From NCBI GenBank assembly GCA_018825965.1, contig JAHKAA010000050.1, positions 186,001-250,000 on the forward strand: a DNA stretch of 64,000 nt, read 5' to 3'. Source of the DNA: Gammaproteobacteria bacterium. GTDB lineage: Bacteria > Pseudomonadota > Gammaproteobacteria > Enterobacterales > Alteromonadaceae. Below the pieces are notes generated by a model that searched no databases, was not told the origin of the DNA, and saw only the letters and a program-made list of their open reading frames with translations. The stretch's first letter is position 1. Each line of letters opens with the position of its first letter. A program made the translations under genes and the position numbers. Below, one piece after another: positions 38,046 through 47,973 of the stretch.

Positions 38046-40672
38046 TGCGACAACAAGCCCGTTTTATTAATGTTGGTGAACGCACTAACGTCACAGGCTC
38101 AGCCCGTTTTAAAAAGCTGATTTTAGAAGGCGAATACGAAAAAGCTTTGGATGTTGCGCGTCAGCAAGTTGAAAGTGGTGCTCAGATCATCGATATCAAC
38201 ATGGACGAAGCCATGCTCGACAGCAAGGCGGCTATGGTGCGTTACCTGAATTTACTGGCATCTGAGCCGGATATTTCCCGTGTGCCTATTATGGTCGACT
38301 CGTCCAAGTGGGAAGTGATTGAAGCAGCGCTGAAATGTATTCAGGGTAAACCAGTCGTCAATTCTATTTCACTGAAAGAAGGCATAGAGCCGTTTTTATA
38401 CCAGGCCAAATTATTACGCCGTTATGGTGCTGCTGTAGTGGTGATGGCTTTTGATGAAAAAGGTCAGGCCGATACCAAAGCACGTAAAGTCGAAATTTGT
38501 CAGCGCGCTTATGACATCCTGGTCAATCAGATTGGTTTTCCGCCTGAAGATATTATTTTTGATCCTAATATTTTTGCTGTGGCGACAGGCATAGAAGAGC
38601 ATAACAATTACGCGGTCGACTTTATTGAAGCCACCCGTGAAATCAAAGGCTTATGTCCTTACGCCAAGATCTCTGGCGGTGTGTCCAATATCTCTTTTTC
38701 GTTCCGTGGTAACGACCCGGTGCGCGAAGCCATGCACTCGGTATTTTTGTACCACGCTATTGGTGCTGGTATGGATATGGGCATAGTCAACGCCGGTCAG
38801 TTGGCTGTCTATGACGATATTCCAGAGTTATTACGTGAGCGGGTAGAAGATGTGATCTTAAACCGTCGCGACGACGCGACAGAACGCTTGCTGGATATTG
38901 CGGCTGAATTTAAAGGCGATGGTTCTGTTGCCGTCAAAGAAGACGAAGCCTGGCGTGCCTGGCCTGTGAATAAACGTCTTGAGCATGCCTTGGTAAAAGG
39001 CATCACCGACTTTATCGATCAGGACACTGAAGAAGCCCGCTTAACTGTTGAGCGTCCCTTGCACGTGATTGAAGGTCCGCTGATGGACGGCATGAATGTG
39101 GTGGGTGACTTGTTTGGTGAAGGCAAAATGTTTTTGCCACAGGTGGTCAAATCCGCCCGTGTGATGAAAAAAGCAGTAGCTTACTTACAACCTTTTATCG
39201 AATTGGAAAAAGCCGGTACCGGCGCCCGTGCTCAGGGCAAAGTGCTGATGGCGACAGTCAAAGGTGACGTGCACGACATAGGCAAAAATATTGTAGGTGT
39301 GGTACTGCAGTGCAATAACTATGAAGTGATCGACCTTGGCGTGATGGTGCCTTGTGCGACTTTGCTGCAAAAAGCCAAAGAGCTGAATGTCGATATTATT
39401 GGTTTGTCTGGCCTTATCACGCCGTCTTTGGATGAGATGGTGCATGTCGCCAAAGAAATGACCCGCTTAGGTTTTGACATCCCGCTGCTGATAGGTGGCG
39501 CCACCACATCCAAAGCTCATACCGCGATCAAAATTGCACCCAGTTATCAGCACGGTGTGGTTTATGTACCTAATGCGTCACGCAGTGTGTCTGTGGTGCA
39601 GTCGCTGATCAGCAAAGAGCATAAACCTGCTTTTTTAGAGCGGGTCAATGACGAATATGACAGAGCCCGTGAGCAACATGCCCGCAGCCGACCTGGTGAA
39701 AAACTGCTGACGCTGGAGCAGGCTCGAGCTAATAAATTCCAGCTGGATTTAACTAAAGTAGCACCTGCGCCTAAACAGCCCGGTGCACATTTATGGCAGG
39801 ACGTGGATTTAGAAGTATTGCGTGATTATATCGACTGGACGCCATTTTTCCTGACCTGGCAGTTATCCGGTAAATATCCTGCCATTCTGAATCATCCTGA
39901 AGTGGGTATGGAAGCAAGGCGGGTACACAGAGACGCCAACGCTATTCTGGATTTAATGATCCAGCAGAAGAAAGTGCAGGGCAAAGCTGTGTTTGGCTTT
40001 TTCCCGGCCAACAGTGAAGGCGATGACATTATTGTTTACACAGATGAGAGCAGAACGGTGGAGCGTTGCCGTTTGTTTAATTTACGCCAGCAATTGCAGC
40101 TGCGTAACGACAATCCCAACTGCTGTTTAGCGGACTTTGTCGCACCTGTAGGTTCTGGCATTGCTGACTACATAGGTGGTTTTGCCGTCAGTACAGGTTT
40201 TGGCGCCGATGAATTAGCTGCTGAATTTGCTGCACAGCATGATGATTACAACAGCATTATGGTCAAGGCCTTAGCCGATCGTCTGGCTGAAGCTTTAGCT
40301 GAGTACCTGCATATGAAGGTGCGACGTGAGTTCTGGGGTTATGCGCCTGATGAAACATTAGATAACGAGCAGCTGATTCGTGAGCTGTATCAGGGCATAC
40401 GACCTGCGCCTGGTTATCCGGCTTGCCCAGAACACACCGAAAAAGGCACTTTATGGCAGTTATTGGATGTAGAAGCGCAAACAGGCATACAGTTGACTGA
40501 AAGTTATGCCATGTGGCCGGGCGCTGCTGTCAGCGGTTGGTATTTTGCTCATCCGGATAGTAAATACTTTGCTGTCAGCAAAATTGGCATTGATCAAAAA
40601 GATGAGTACGCCGCGAAAAAAGGCTGGAGTCTTGAACAAGCGGAAAGCTGGTTGGCACCGAATTTAGGTTGA
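38045..40672 (+). CDS. metH: Methionine synthase MetH, folate, cobalamin and reactivation part (split protein)
   Basis: These 875 residues follow the rest of MetH. A pterin-binding domain ([20 protein letters not shown] to about 300) is followed by the cobalamin cap and binding domains with [11 protein letters not shown] (the B12-ligand His, about 410-420) and ITPSLDEM / [13 protein letters not shown], and then by the SAM-binding activation domain with [14 protein letters not shown] near 800. A GTG at 38039 is an alternative start two codons earlier; ATG 38045 overlaps the preceding stop. All modules look intact, so a two-subunit B12-dependent enzyme is likely. Confidence 0.92.
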   Translation: MRQQARFINVGERTNVTGSARFKKLILEGEYEKALDVARQQVESGAQIIDINMDEAMLDSKAAMVRYLNLLASEPDISRVPIMVDSSKWEVIEAALKCIQGKPVVNSISLKEGIEPFLYQAKLLRRYGAAVVVMAFDEKGQADTKARKVEICQRAYDILVNQIGFPPEDIIFDPNIFAVATGIEEHNNYAVDFIEATREIKGLCPYAKISGGVSNISFSFRGNDPVREAMHSVFLYHAIGAGMDMGIVNAGQLAVYDDIPELLRERVEDVILNRRDDATERLLDIAAEFKGDGSVAVKEDEAWRAWPVNKRLEHALVKGITDFIDQDTEEARLTVERPLHVIEGPLMDGMNVVGDLFGEGKMFLPQVVKSARVMKKAVAYLQPFIELEKAGTGARAQGKVLMATVKGDVHDIGKNIVGVVLQCNNYEVIDLGVMVPCATLLQKAKELNVDIIGLSGLITPSLDEMVHVAKEMTRLGFDIPLLIGGATTSKAHTAIKIAPSYQHGVVYVPNASRSVSVVQSLISKEHKPAFLERVNDEYDRAREQHARSRPGEKLLTLEQARANKFQLDLTKVAPAPKQPGAHLWQDVDLEVLRDYIDWTPFFLTWQLSGKYPAILNHPEVGMEARRVHRDANAILDLMIQQKKVQGKAVFGFFPANSEGDDIIVYTDESRTVERCRLFNLRQQLQLRNDNPNCCLADFVAPVGSGIADYIGGFAVSTGFGADELAAEFAAQHDDYNSIMVKALADRLAEALAEYLHMKVRREFWGYAPDETLDNEQLIRELYQGIRPAPGYPACPEHTEKGTLWQLLDVEAQTGIQLTESYAMWPGAAVSGWYFAHPDSKYFAVSKIGIDQKDEYAAKKGWSLEQAESWLAPNLG

Positions 40673-40720
40673 TAAGATCAGCTTGATAAAATCAGGCTGA
40701 TAAAAGCGGGTCCGACAGGT

Positions 40721-40744
40721 GGGTCAGAGCCAGGGCTCTGACCC
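40721..40744. terminator. Palindrome between convergent metH and PilZ genes
   Basis: GGGTCAGAGCC (40721-40731) pairs perfectly with GGCTCTGACCC (40734-40744). It sits between two convergent genes and probably terminates both, although no long T-run follows. The sequence also resembles dispersed GGGTCAGAGCC-type repeats seen in other genomes. Confidence 0.7.
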
Positions 40745-40749
40745 TGCAA

Positions 40750-41445
40750 CTAGCTGGCGATAGCAGCGTCCAGGATAAAACGTTGCAGCATTTTTGCGAC
40801 TTGTCGTTCTGGCAGATCAAACTTAATACCTAAAGACAGCTCCTGTAATTCCAGATGGCAATTCATAATCTCGCCAGGGATCTGAATACGTTCTTCCTCC
40901 CCCGGTACCAGTAACTCCAGCACTATTGATACTTTATTGATCTGACTGGAGTCTGCATGTAATTTCATCGAAAAACGACAACCACAAGGCGAGATATCAA
41001 TCACAAAGCCATTATAAAGTGAAAAATTTTCTGGTAACGTGCCTTGTTCCACCGGGTTCACATAAGCCGGAATAAAAGCCCTGATCCGCTGTTTCGCCCG
41101 CAAGGATCGGTTTTCAATCTGTTGTGGATACTCCAGAAACAGCAGATGAACCGGATGATGAGAAATGGTTTTAATGGTGGCTCTGAAGGCAATACATTCA
41201 CCTAAGTCACCTTCAAGCAGGCAGCGCACTACAGTGACATTACCTTCAACAAAAACCTCTTTATAAGCACCGTCTATCACTTGTTGCGGAAGTTTGAGCA
41301 CCAGATAACGGTTTTTTTCATAACCCACCAGGGAAGTCCGGATCCTTAAACTACCGGGCTGTGAAAATTGTAAATCCACTAATGAACCCGGATGTAAGTG
41401 GCGGATTTTTTCATGCACCACAGGTGAAAGTAATGACTGTTCCAT
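40750..41445 (-). CDS. PilZ-domain c-di-GMP receptor (YcgR-like)
   Basis: The 231 residues comprise an N-terminal YcgR-type beta domain (about 10-100; GSLVDLQF, SLVGYEKNRYLVLKLP) and a C-terminal PilZ domain with both cyclic-di-GMP motifs: RAKQR (RxxxR, about 117-121) and DISPCG (D/NxSxxG, about 151-156). It should bind c-di-GMP and modulate flagellar or other surface behaviour. The gene is isolated, convergent with metH and divergent from the TPR lipoprotein gene. Confidence 0.85.
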   Translation of the reverse strand: MEQSLLSPVVHEKIRHLHPGSLVDLQFSQPGSLRIRTSLVGYEKNRYLVLKLPQQVIDGAYKEVFVEGNVTVVRCLLEGDLGECIAFRATIKTISHHPVHLLFLEYPQQIENRSLRAKQRIRAFIPAYVNPVEQGTLPENFSLYNGFVIDISPCGCRFSMKLHADSSQINKVSIVLELLVPGEEERIQIPGEIMNCHLELQELSLGIKFDLPERQVAKMLQRFILDAAIAS

Positions 41446-41651
41446 AAATAGCCACTCTTGATTAAAAAATGAGTAAGGATGAATATTTGATTAATAGTGT
41501 AAAAATGATAAAAGTGCAAGGTTGTTTTCTGCTTTGGAAACAGATTTTATCAATTATGCCAAAGGGTGAAAAAACGGGATGGGAGCTGTATACGAAAAAC
41601 ACTGCTACTGGTAAAAATGCCCTATAGTTTAATCATGAAAAGCTAAGACAG

Positions 41652-42827
41652 ATGACGGCCATGAAACTTCTTCTGAGCATTGGTTTGGTTATGCTTTTAA
41701 CAGCATGCCAGCAAAACAATATCCCAACCATAGTGCCAGGCGCTCTGCTGAATGACGATTTATTTAAACCTGTTGATGTTGTGATTGAAACTCCGGAACA
41801 AATTTTTGCTTTGCCTGAACAAACCAAAGCAGATATCCGGCAGCTTACACGTTCTGCCTTTTCAGCCAGAGTGAAAACGGATTTGTTACTGAATTATTTG
41901 TTTGAGAAAAAGGGAAGCAGTTTGCTGTATCAAAACGATGCCACTCTGACGGCCGCAGAAACCTTAGCAGCCCGTCAGGCGAATTGTTTGTCTTTAACCA
42001 TTTTATCCTACAGCCTGGCGCAGGAGATGGAGCTACAAGCTGAATTCCGGGATATAAAAATACCTGAATACTGGACCAGGAATAATGGCCAGAGTTTGTT
42101 AAACGGCCATGTAAATTTAAGTATTGTGGGTGGAAAAAGTATAGGGAAAAATGGCAGTGTTAATTATAGCGTATTTAATTATGTAATTGATTTTGATGTA
42201 GAAAATAATAAAAGCCACTTCCCTTCAGTGGCGTTGAAGCAAAATCAGGTCATTGGTATGTTTTACAACAACAAAGCGGCTGAAGCTATGGTGTATCACA
42301 ACTATGATCTGGCCTACGCCTATTTGAAAGCTGCAGTGACTGTTGATCCTCAGGCTGCGGAGAGCTGGAATAACCTTGCAGTGTTATACCGGCAAAAACA
42401 GCACTTTGAACTGGCTGAAAAAACCTATGTGCTGGCAACGCAGCTGGCACCCGACCAACTCAATTCCAAAGCAAATCTGGCGTTACTTTATGAGGTGATG
42501 GGAGAAACGGAAAAGGCTGCCCAGTTAAAACGTACTGTTACTGCAAAACGAAATCAAAATCCCTATTACCACATTATGTTAGGGCATGAATCTTTGGCCG
42601 CTGGCTGGGCACAAAAAGCGATAGAGCATTATAAAAAGAGCCTTACATTAGATAAAAAATCAGCTGAGGCTATGTTTGGTCTGGCTAAAGCTCATTTGTC
42701 GCTGGGGCAAAAAGCCAAAGCTCAGCAGTACTTGCAGTCGGCTGAACAATCAGCTCCCAACCGCAGCGAACGTGAACGTTATCACTACAAACTAAAACTG
42801 CTGACAGCTGCGGCTGCACAACATTAA
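41652..42827 (+). CDS. Lipoprotein with transglutaminase-like and TPR regions
   Basis: The 391 residues have a lipoprotein signal MKLLLSIGLVMLLTAC with Cys at about 19 (ATG 41652 or 41661 could be used). Residues about 90-170 resemble a papain/transglutaminase-like fold, with Cys in AARQANCLSLTILSYSLAQEM and a possible His in LLNGHVNLSIVG. From about 205 to 385 are at least five TPR motifs (AYLKAAVTVDPQAAESWNNLAVLYRQ and similar). Together this suggests an envelope-anchored peptidase-like scaffold. It precedes a secreted M28 peptidase by 13 bases, so the pair are likely co-expressed. Confidence 0.75.
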   Translation: MTAMKLLLSIGLVMLLTACQQNNIPTIVPGALLNDDLFKPVDVVIETPEQIFALPEQTKADIRQLTRSAFSARVKTDLLLNYLFEKKGSSLLYQNDATLTAAETLAARQANCLSLTILSYSLAQEMELQAEFRDIKIPEYWTRNNGQSLLNGHVNLSIVGGKSIGKNGSVNYSVFNYVIDFDVENNKSHFPSVALKQNQVIGMFYNNKAAEAMVYHNYDLAYAYLKAAVTVDPQAAESWNNLAVLYRQKQHFELAEKTYVLATQLAPDQLNSKANLALLYEVMGETEKAAQLKRTVTAKRNQNPYYHIMLGHESLAAGWAQKAIEHYKKSLTLDKKSAEAMFGLAKAHLSLGQKAKAQQYLQSAEQSAPNRSERERYHYKLKLLTAAAAQH

Positions 42828-42840
42828 GAGACCTCTGCCA

Positions 42841-43773
42841 GTGCTGTGTCGTTTTATTTATTTTATCTGGCTGTTTTTCTGCACTTTGGTGCCTTGCGCT
42901 CTGCAGGCTCAACCTGCTTTATTGCATGATATTCAGCAGTTATCTGATGATCGTATGAATGGGAGGGAAACGGCCACAGAAGGGGCTCAACGGGCACGAC
43001 ACTATATTCAGCAGCGCTTTATTGATTTAGGTTTAACCGCATTAAAAGCAGATTTTCAGCATGCTTTTAGTTACAGATCCGGCTTTTCTGACAAAGAAGG
43101 TATTAATCTGATTGCTGAACTAAAAGGTTGTACTCAAGCTGATGCCTACATTGTGATGACGGCTCACTATGATCACTTAGGTATGGTTGCCGGAAAGGTA
43201 TACAACGGCGCTGACGATAATGCCTCCGGAGTAGCGGCTATGCTGGCGCTGGCAGAACTGCTGAAGACTAAGCCTTGCCCCCATTACAGTTATCTTTTTG
43301 TTGCCACTGATGCAGAAGAGTCGGGGCTTTTTGGTGCAAAAGCTTTTGTCGCCTCGCCACCGGTAGAATTGCAGCAGATAGTGTTAAATCTCAATCTGGA
43401 TATGCTCAGCAGGGGTGAGCGGGCAAATCAGCTGTATTTGTATGGTGCATTTTCTTTACCTGGTGTGGCGGACTATTTAAAAACTCAAGAGTTTTCGGTG
43501 AAGCTGAAATTGCGTAAAAGAGGCAAAGGATTAAGAGGAAAGCATCAGTTGGACTGGGCCAACGCCAGCGATCATGCCCCATTCCGGCGCTCTGGCATCC
43601 CATTTTTGTTTTTTGGTGTCGACTCGCACAAAGACTATCATACGCCGCAGGATGACTGGCAGAGAATTAATCCTGCTTATTTGCAACGTATGTTTGAGAG
43701 CCTGAGTCAGGTGGTACTGTGGTTAGACAAACAACCGCCTGAATGGTATCAGGCGGCACGAAAAACGAAATAA
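42841..43773 (+). CDS. Secreted M28 family zinc peptidase
   Basis: The 310 residues have a signal peptide (residues 1-24, cleavage after LQA) and a metallopeptidase core of the M28 (aminopeptidase Y/S) type. Zn ligands and catalytic residues are visible in MTAHYDHLG, YNGADDNASGVAAMLALAELL, ATDAEESGLFGAKAFV, LNLDMLSRG and ASDHAPFRRSGIPFLFF. It probably removes N-terminal residues from peptides in the periplasm or outside. The start is GTG at 42841. Confidence 0.88.
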   Translation: MLCRFIYFIWLFFCTLVPCALQAQPALLHDIQQLSDDRMNGRETATEGAQRARHYIQQRFIDLGLTALKADFQHAFSYRSGFSDKEGINLIAELKGCTQADAYIVMTAHYDHLGMVAGKVYNGADDNASGVAAMLALAELLKTKPCPHYSYLFVATDAEESGLFGAKAFVASPPVELQQIVLNLNLDMLSRGERANQLYLYGAFSLPGVADYLKTQEFSVKLKLRKRGKGLRGKHQLDWANASDHAPFRRSGIPFLFFGVDSHKDYHTPQDDWQRINPAYLQRMFESLSQVVLWLDKQPPEWYQAARKTK

Positions 43774-43788
43774 CCCCTGACTCAGAGG

Positions 43789-45057
43789 CTATGGGGCTGG
43801 GATCCACTCAGGATCGTCAGCTAAGCGGGGGAAAGCTCCGCTGTTCCAGTCTTCTTTAGCCTGGGCTAAGCGCTCCGGACTACGAGCTACAAAGTTCCAG
43901 TTTAGCAATACAGGATCTTCTACTTCATCACCTCCTAAAACCATAAAATGTGCTCCGTCATCGCCAGCGACTACTGTTAAATCTTCTGTCATCACCAGCA
44001 TCTGACCTGCACTCAGCACTGGTTCTTTTAGTGAACCAGCGGCCAGATAAATGGCCAGTTGCTGCTCAGATTTAGGCAAAGCCAGACTGCTGCATGGCGT
44101 CAGTTTCAGTTCGGCATAACAGCAACGTGCAGGGAAGCTCACTACGGAGGTCTGTGAAAAATATTCACCTAAAAGTACACGTATTTCACTGCCTGGCACC
44201 TGGATAGCCGGAAATAATGCGGCAGGGTAATGCTGGAAAGCTGGTTCTGATTCGGCTTCGTCTTCCGGTAAGACTAACCAGATTTGCATACCTTCCACTT
44301 TCACTTGTTCAGTACGGATATCGGCAGGTATACGTTCGGAGTGGGCGATGCCACGACCGGCACGCATCAGGTTGACTGCACCTGGCTCAATACGCTGATT
44401 ATTGCCAAGAGTGTCTCTGTGCTGCATAGCGCCGGAAAACAAGTAGGTCACAGTCGCCAGACCAATATGTGGATGCTGCCGCACATCACCTTCAGTGCTG
44501 TCCGGGGTAAAAGTAGCAGGGCCCATATGATCCACAAAAATAAAGGGACCAACACGGCGTTGCGCTTTGGCTGGCAACAAACGTTTGATGATAAAACCAA
44601 TATCACGTTCTTGTGGCTGAATAATCAAAGGTCCGGCCTGATTTGTAGCCAGGGGTTCTGCTTTCAGGCTGGTATGCACTTGCACTTCGGTTTGAGTCAT
44701 CAGCTTGTGAATGGGGCATTTGTCCGCAATGGCGAGTAAGTGCTCCCGTTGCTCTGTGGTTAAATCGCCCATTAACTCCAGACGGACATGCAACTGATAC
44801 AGACCTTTTGTTTCAGCACTGTCATCCCGACTGATTTCAACTTTGACTTCTTGCAGCGGGATATTTTTGCGTTTGGCGTAAAGCTGTAACGTCATTGCCT
44901 TGCAGGTGGCGAGCGCTGCATCAAATAAATCATGTGGATCTGGCCCTGTTGCTGAGCCTCCGGTTGCTTCTGATGCATCTGCATTTAGCTGATGGCTGCT
45001 GATCCGGATAGTCTGGCGTAATTGACCCGGTGTATGTTGGCTGACAGTGATGGTCAT
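43789..45057 (-). CDS. OsmC-pirin fusion protein
   Basis: Two families are joined in 422 residues. Residues about 1-140 are an OsmC/Ohr-like domain (GPDPHDLFDAALATCKAMTLQLYAKRKNIPLQEVKVEI, with Cys in ATCKAMT), expected to reduce organic peroxides or act on thiols. Residues about 145-422 are a pirin double cupin (RRVGPFIFVDHMGP, HPHIGLATVTYLFSGAMQHRD, GRGIAHSER), an iron-binding protein some of whose members are quercetinases. The frame is open to 45108, but ATG 45057 follows AAGGAT. It lies 58 bases after the photolyase operon and may share its transcript, which would fit a photo-oxidative stress role (inferred). Confidence 0.85.
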   Translation of the reverse strand: MTITVSQHTPGQLRQTIRISSHQLNADASEATGGSATGPDPHDLFDAALATCKAMTLQLYAKRKNIPLQEVKVEISRDDSAETKGLYQLHVRLELMGDLTTEQREHLLAIADKCPIHKLMTQTEVQVHTSLKAEPLATNQAGPLIIQPQERDIGFIIKRLLPAKAQRRVGPFIFVDHMGPATFTPDSTEGDVRQHPHIGLATVTYLFSGAMQHRDTLGNNQRIEPGAVNLMRAGRGIAHSERIPADIRTEQVKVEGMQIWLVLPEDEAESEPAFQHYPAALFPAIQVPGSEIRVLLGEYFSQTSVVSFPARCCYAELKLTPCSSLALPKSEQQLAIYLAAGSLKEPVLSAGQMLVMTEDLTVVAGDDGAHFMVLGGDEVEDPVLLNWNFVARSPERLAQAKEDWNSGAFPRLADDPEWIPAP

Positions 45058-45115
45058 AAATAAATCCTTTTTAAGGTAACTGAACTCAGCATAACGCAAA
45101 TAACCCATCTGATCT

Positions 45116-46633
45116 TTATTCGTTCAGGTCTAAGCTTAGTTGTCCTGTTGAGCTTGCCGATTTAACACCAGGCCGTGATGGCCTTTTCCTGCTGGCATGA
45201 CGTTGCACTACCTGATGTTTTTGCTCACGCCACCAGTCTGGGTTCTGTTGCTGTTTGCATGCGGTGATGCGTTGTTTAGCCAGCCGCATTGCCTGTTGTA
45301 AGTCCACCACTGGCATAGGGTAATCAGTGCCCAACAAGCATCCATACTGGCGCTGCAACGGCAGTGGCATAAGCCAGGGCTGATGCAGCCAACTGTCTGG
45401 CAACAGCCGTAATTCAGGGCACCAGCGTCTGATAAAATGCCCTTGTGGATCTTTTTGCTGACTTTGCAGCACAGGGTTGTAGATCCGGTTTGGATTGATG
45501 CCCGTGGTACCGGCCTGCATCTGAATTTGTGGATAATGAATGCCCGGCTCGTAATCAACAAAACACTGCGCCAGATGTAAAGCAACGGGGCGCCAGTCCA
45601 GCCATAAGTGGTAGCAGGCAAAAGCCACTAACATAGCTCTGGCACGAAAATGTAACCAGCCTGTCGCCAGTAAGGCTCTCATGCAGGCGTCAATGAACGG
45701 ATAACCCGTATAGCCGTTAGACCAGGCCCAAAACCAATCTGAATTAAAGTCCTGCTTACGCAAACGGGCGTAGCCGGGATGCAAAGCCTCGGTTTCAATC
45801 AGCGGGTCTGATTCCAGTTTCTGGATAAAATGACAATGCCAGCGTAACCTGCTGTAAAAAGATGACAAACCAAAGCTTAAAGCTGGTTGTTGTTTGATCT
45901 GCCTTAAGGTCTGCTGTTGCAAGGCTCTTAAGCTGAGTTGGCCATAAGCCAGATAAGGGCTCAGGCGAGAGCTGCTGTGTGGTGCTTTATCGGGTAACGA
46001 AATATGCCGGCTATAGTCTTTAGCTCTGTAATTAAAAAAGCTTTTGATGGTGCCAGGTAAGGCCATTGCACTTTGAGCCAAAGGGCAAATGGGTAAATCC
46101 AAAGCTCGTTGGGGCCGGAAAACTACAGCAGGTTCTCTGGCTGCAGATAAAAATGGTAAAGAGACTGGCGTCGGGTACAAAGCGCCTGATAAGTAAGAGT
46201 CTGCCTGCTCTGCCCAGTGATCCCTGTTTTTTAGCGCCCGAAATACTGCATGCTGTTGATACTGCAGCCATGGAATGGCCAGCTCTTTGAGTAACTGCTT
46301 TACCGCCAGATCCCGTTGATAAGTCCACAAGTTGCCTGTTTCTTTGTGGCTGAGTACTTGTGTTATCGGAAATTCCTGGCAGAGCTGCCGCAGTACCACA
46401 GATGCAGGGCCTTTCAGTACCAGGAGCGGTTGCCCCAAAGCTGTTAACTGCTGATTTAAAAGCTGCAAGCTTTGTTCGATAAAAAGCCATTGCCGAACTG
46501 AAGTGTCGGGCTGTTGCCAATAATCTGGTTCAATAATATAAAGAGGCAATACAGCACCTTGCCTGGCTGCCTCTGCCAGAGGGCCATGATCGTCAATACG
46601 TAAGTCTCGCTTAAACCAGACCAGACTAATCAT
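45116..46633 (-). CDS. Photolyase/cryptochrome family flavoprotein (subclass unassigned)
   Basis: The 505 residues have an N-terminal photolyase alpha/beta domain ([21 protein letters not shown]) and a FAD-binding helical domain with [32 protein letters not shown] and [28 protein letters not shown], the signature of a distinct branch of bacterial photolyase/cryptochromes. It may repair cyclobutane pyrimidine dimers or act as a photoreceptor. The frame opens at 46741, but ATG 46633 overlaps the stop of the DASH gene as ATGA, giving the standard photolyase start. Confidence 0.85.
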   Translation of the reverse strand: MISLVWFKRDLRIDDHGPLAEAARQGAVLPLYIIEPDYWQQPDTSVRQWLFIEQSLQLLNQQLTALGQPLLVLKGPASVVLRQLCQEFPITQVLSHKETGNLWTYQRDLAVKQLLKELAIPWLQYQQHAVFRALKNRDHWAEQADSYLSGALYPTPVSLPFLSAAREPAVVFRPQRALDLPICPLAQSAMALPGTIKSFFNYRAKDYSRHISLPDKAPHSSSRLSPYLAYGQLSLRALQQQTLRQIKQQPALSFGLSSFYSRLRWHCHFIQKLESDPLIETEALHPGYARLRKQDFNSDWFWAWSNGYTGYPFIDACMRALLATGWLHFRARAMLVAFACYHLWLDWRPVALHLAQCFVDYEPGIHYPQIQMQAGTTGINPNRIYNPVLQSQQKDPQGHFIRRWCPELRLLPDSWLHQPWLMPLPLQRQYGCLLGTDYPMPVVDLQQAMRLAKQRITACKQQQNPDWWREQKHQVVQRHASRKRPSRPGVKSASSTGQLSLDLNE

Positions 46634-47973
46634 GAGCTGGCTTTCAGTTGTTGCAAAAAGGGCAACCAAAACTCTTGAATAGGTACCTGTGGCTCTGGTT
46701 GATGCACTGAGGGTCCGGTTGCCATTTTTCCCGGTAACCATTGCCTGACAAAATCGCCGTCAGGATCATAAGTAAGGGCTTGTTTAATCTGATTAAATTG
46801 CCGTGCTCCGCTATTGCCCACTCCTGCTATATAAGCCCAGTTGCACCAGTTGCTGGCACAGTCGTAATCCAATAAATGCTGCTCAAAAAATGCCGCGCCT
46901 AAACGCCAGTCTTGCTGCAATTCAAAAATAAGGTAGCTGGCTACATTTTGCCGGCCCCGGTTCGACATCCAGCCCGTGTGCAACAGCATCCTGATGTTGG
47001 CATCAACAAAAGGCAGGCCGGTTTCACCTTTGCACCAGAGTTCAAAACGCGGATCTGCCTGAGGCGAAGAGAAATCCAGGGGAGGACGAAAGGCATTTTT
47101 GCTAAACCAGGCCCGGCCATGCTGACGCATTTGCCAGCGGAAATACTCGCGCCACAACAATTCAAAGCGCAGCCAGTAGGTGGATTCATTAGCGACCTGC
47201 TGTTGTTCAAACTCCAGTACTTGTTGCCAGGCATAACAAGGAGATAAAGTGCCATTGGCCAGATAAAAAGACCATAAACTGCTATTCCATTCCCCATCCA
47301 GGGCATCGCGGCTTTGTTTGTAATGGCGGACAGCTTGTTGCTGCCAGATAAATTGCATCAGGCGCTCTAAGGCTGCAGCCTCATTAAAAAGTGCGGCTGT
47401 TGGCTGATGATAACGGTTGATAAAATCCAGGGCTGTGGTATCCACAATCAGGCTGGGGTCAGCATAAAATTGTGCAGAAACTGCAAGCTGCTGTGGTGGC
47501 TGCACATAAAGATCGGGTTCACGCTCCCGTCTGAATGCCGAAAAGCTTTTTGGCAGCGTTGCTACATCAGGCCTGAGCTGGTGCTGCAATAAAGAGTTGA
47601 TATCAAAAAGTTTCAGCTTCAGACCTGAGTGCTGTAGCTGTTGGTACTGTTCTGGTGCTGTGGGCTCAGCCGCTATTAAAGTATCAGCGCCATACAATTT
47701 TGCCAGTTGCTGCAGGCAAAGATCCGTTGGACCCACACGAATATGCAATAGCTGTTGTTTTTGCTGCCACTGCTGTTGCCAGTTCAGCAGCAGTTTTAGC
47801 TGAGCCTGCAAGCGCTGAATGCCCGCACGTTGTATGCCATACTGCGTAGTCAAATAGTCAGCAGGATCCAGTAATACCACTGCTATCAGTTGGTCAAATT
47901 CAGCCTGTTCAGATAGCAGCAGATTGTCGTACCAGCGCATCGCCTGGTTAAACAGCACCAAAGCCCGTCTCAT
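46630..47973 (-). CDS. DASH-family cryptochrome
   Basis: The 447 residues contain an N-terminal antenna-type domain and a FAD-binding domain. The DASH hallmarks are clear: [49 protein letters not shown] and [31 protein letters not shown] proteins repair cyclobutane dimers in single-stranded DNA and may act as light sensors. Its ATG overlaps the stop of the FeS-type gene by four bases (ATGA), and its own stop overlaps the next ATG in the same way. Confidence 0.93.
   Translation of the reverse strand: MRRALVLFNQAMRWYDNLLLSEQAEFDQLIAVVLLDPADYLTTQYGIQRAGIQRLQAQLKLLLNWQQQWQQKQQLLHIRVGPTDLCLQQLAKLYGADTLIAAEPTAPEQYQQLQHSGLKLKLFDINSLLQHQLRPDVATLPKSFSAFRREREPDLYVQPPQQLAVSAQFYADPSLIVDTTALDFINRYHQPTAALFNEAAALERLMQFIWQQQAVRHYKQSRDALDGEWNSSLWSFYLANGTLSPCYAWQQVLEFEQQQVANESTYWLRFELLWREYFRWQMRQHGRAWFSKNAFRPPLDFSSPQADPRFELWCKGETGLPFVDANIRMLLHTGWMSNRGRQNVASYLIFELQQDWRLGAAFFEQHLLDYDCASNWCNWAYIAGVGNSGARQFNQIKQALTYDPDGDFVRQWLPGKMATGPSVHQPEPQVPIQEFWLPFLQQLKASS

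Noticed and set aside
38036-38050. Possible frameshift or nonsense mutation breaking metH
   Set aside because: The break lies at a domain boundary, with a TAATG stop/start overlap and intact motifs on both sides, so a natural split is more likely.
46032-46520. Long open frame (about 160 codons) on the minus strand in another frame inside the photolyase gene
   Set aside because: It overlaps a clearly conserved photolyase domain, and its translation shows no recognisable fold or start signal.
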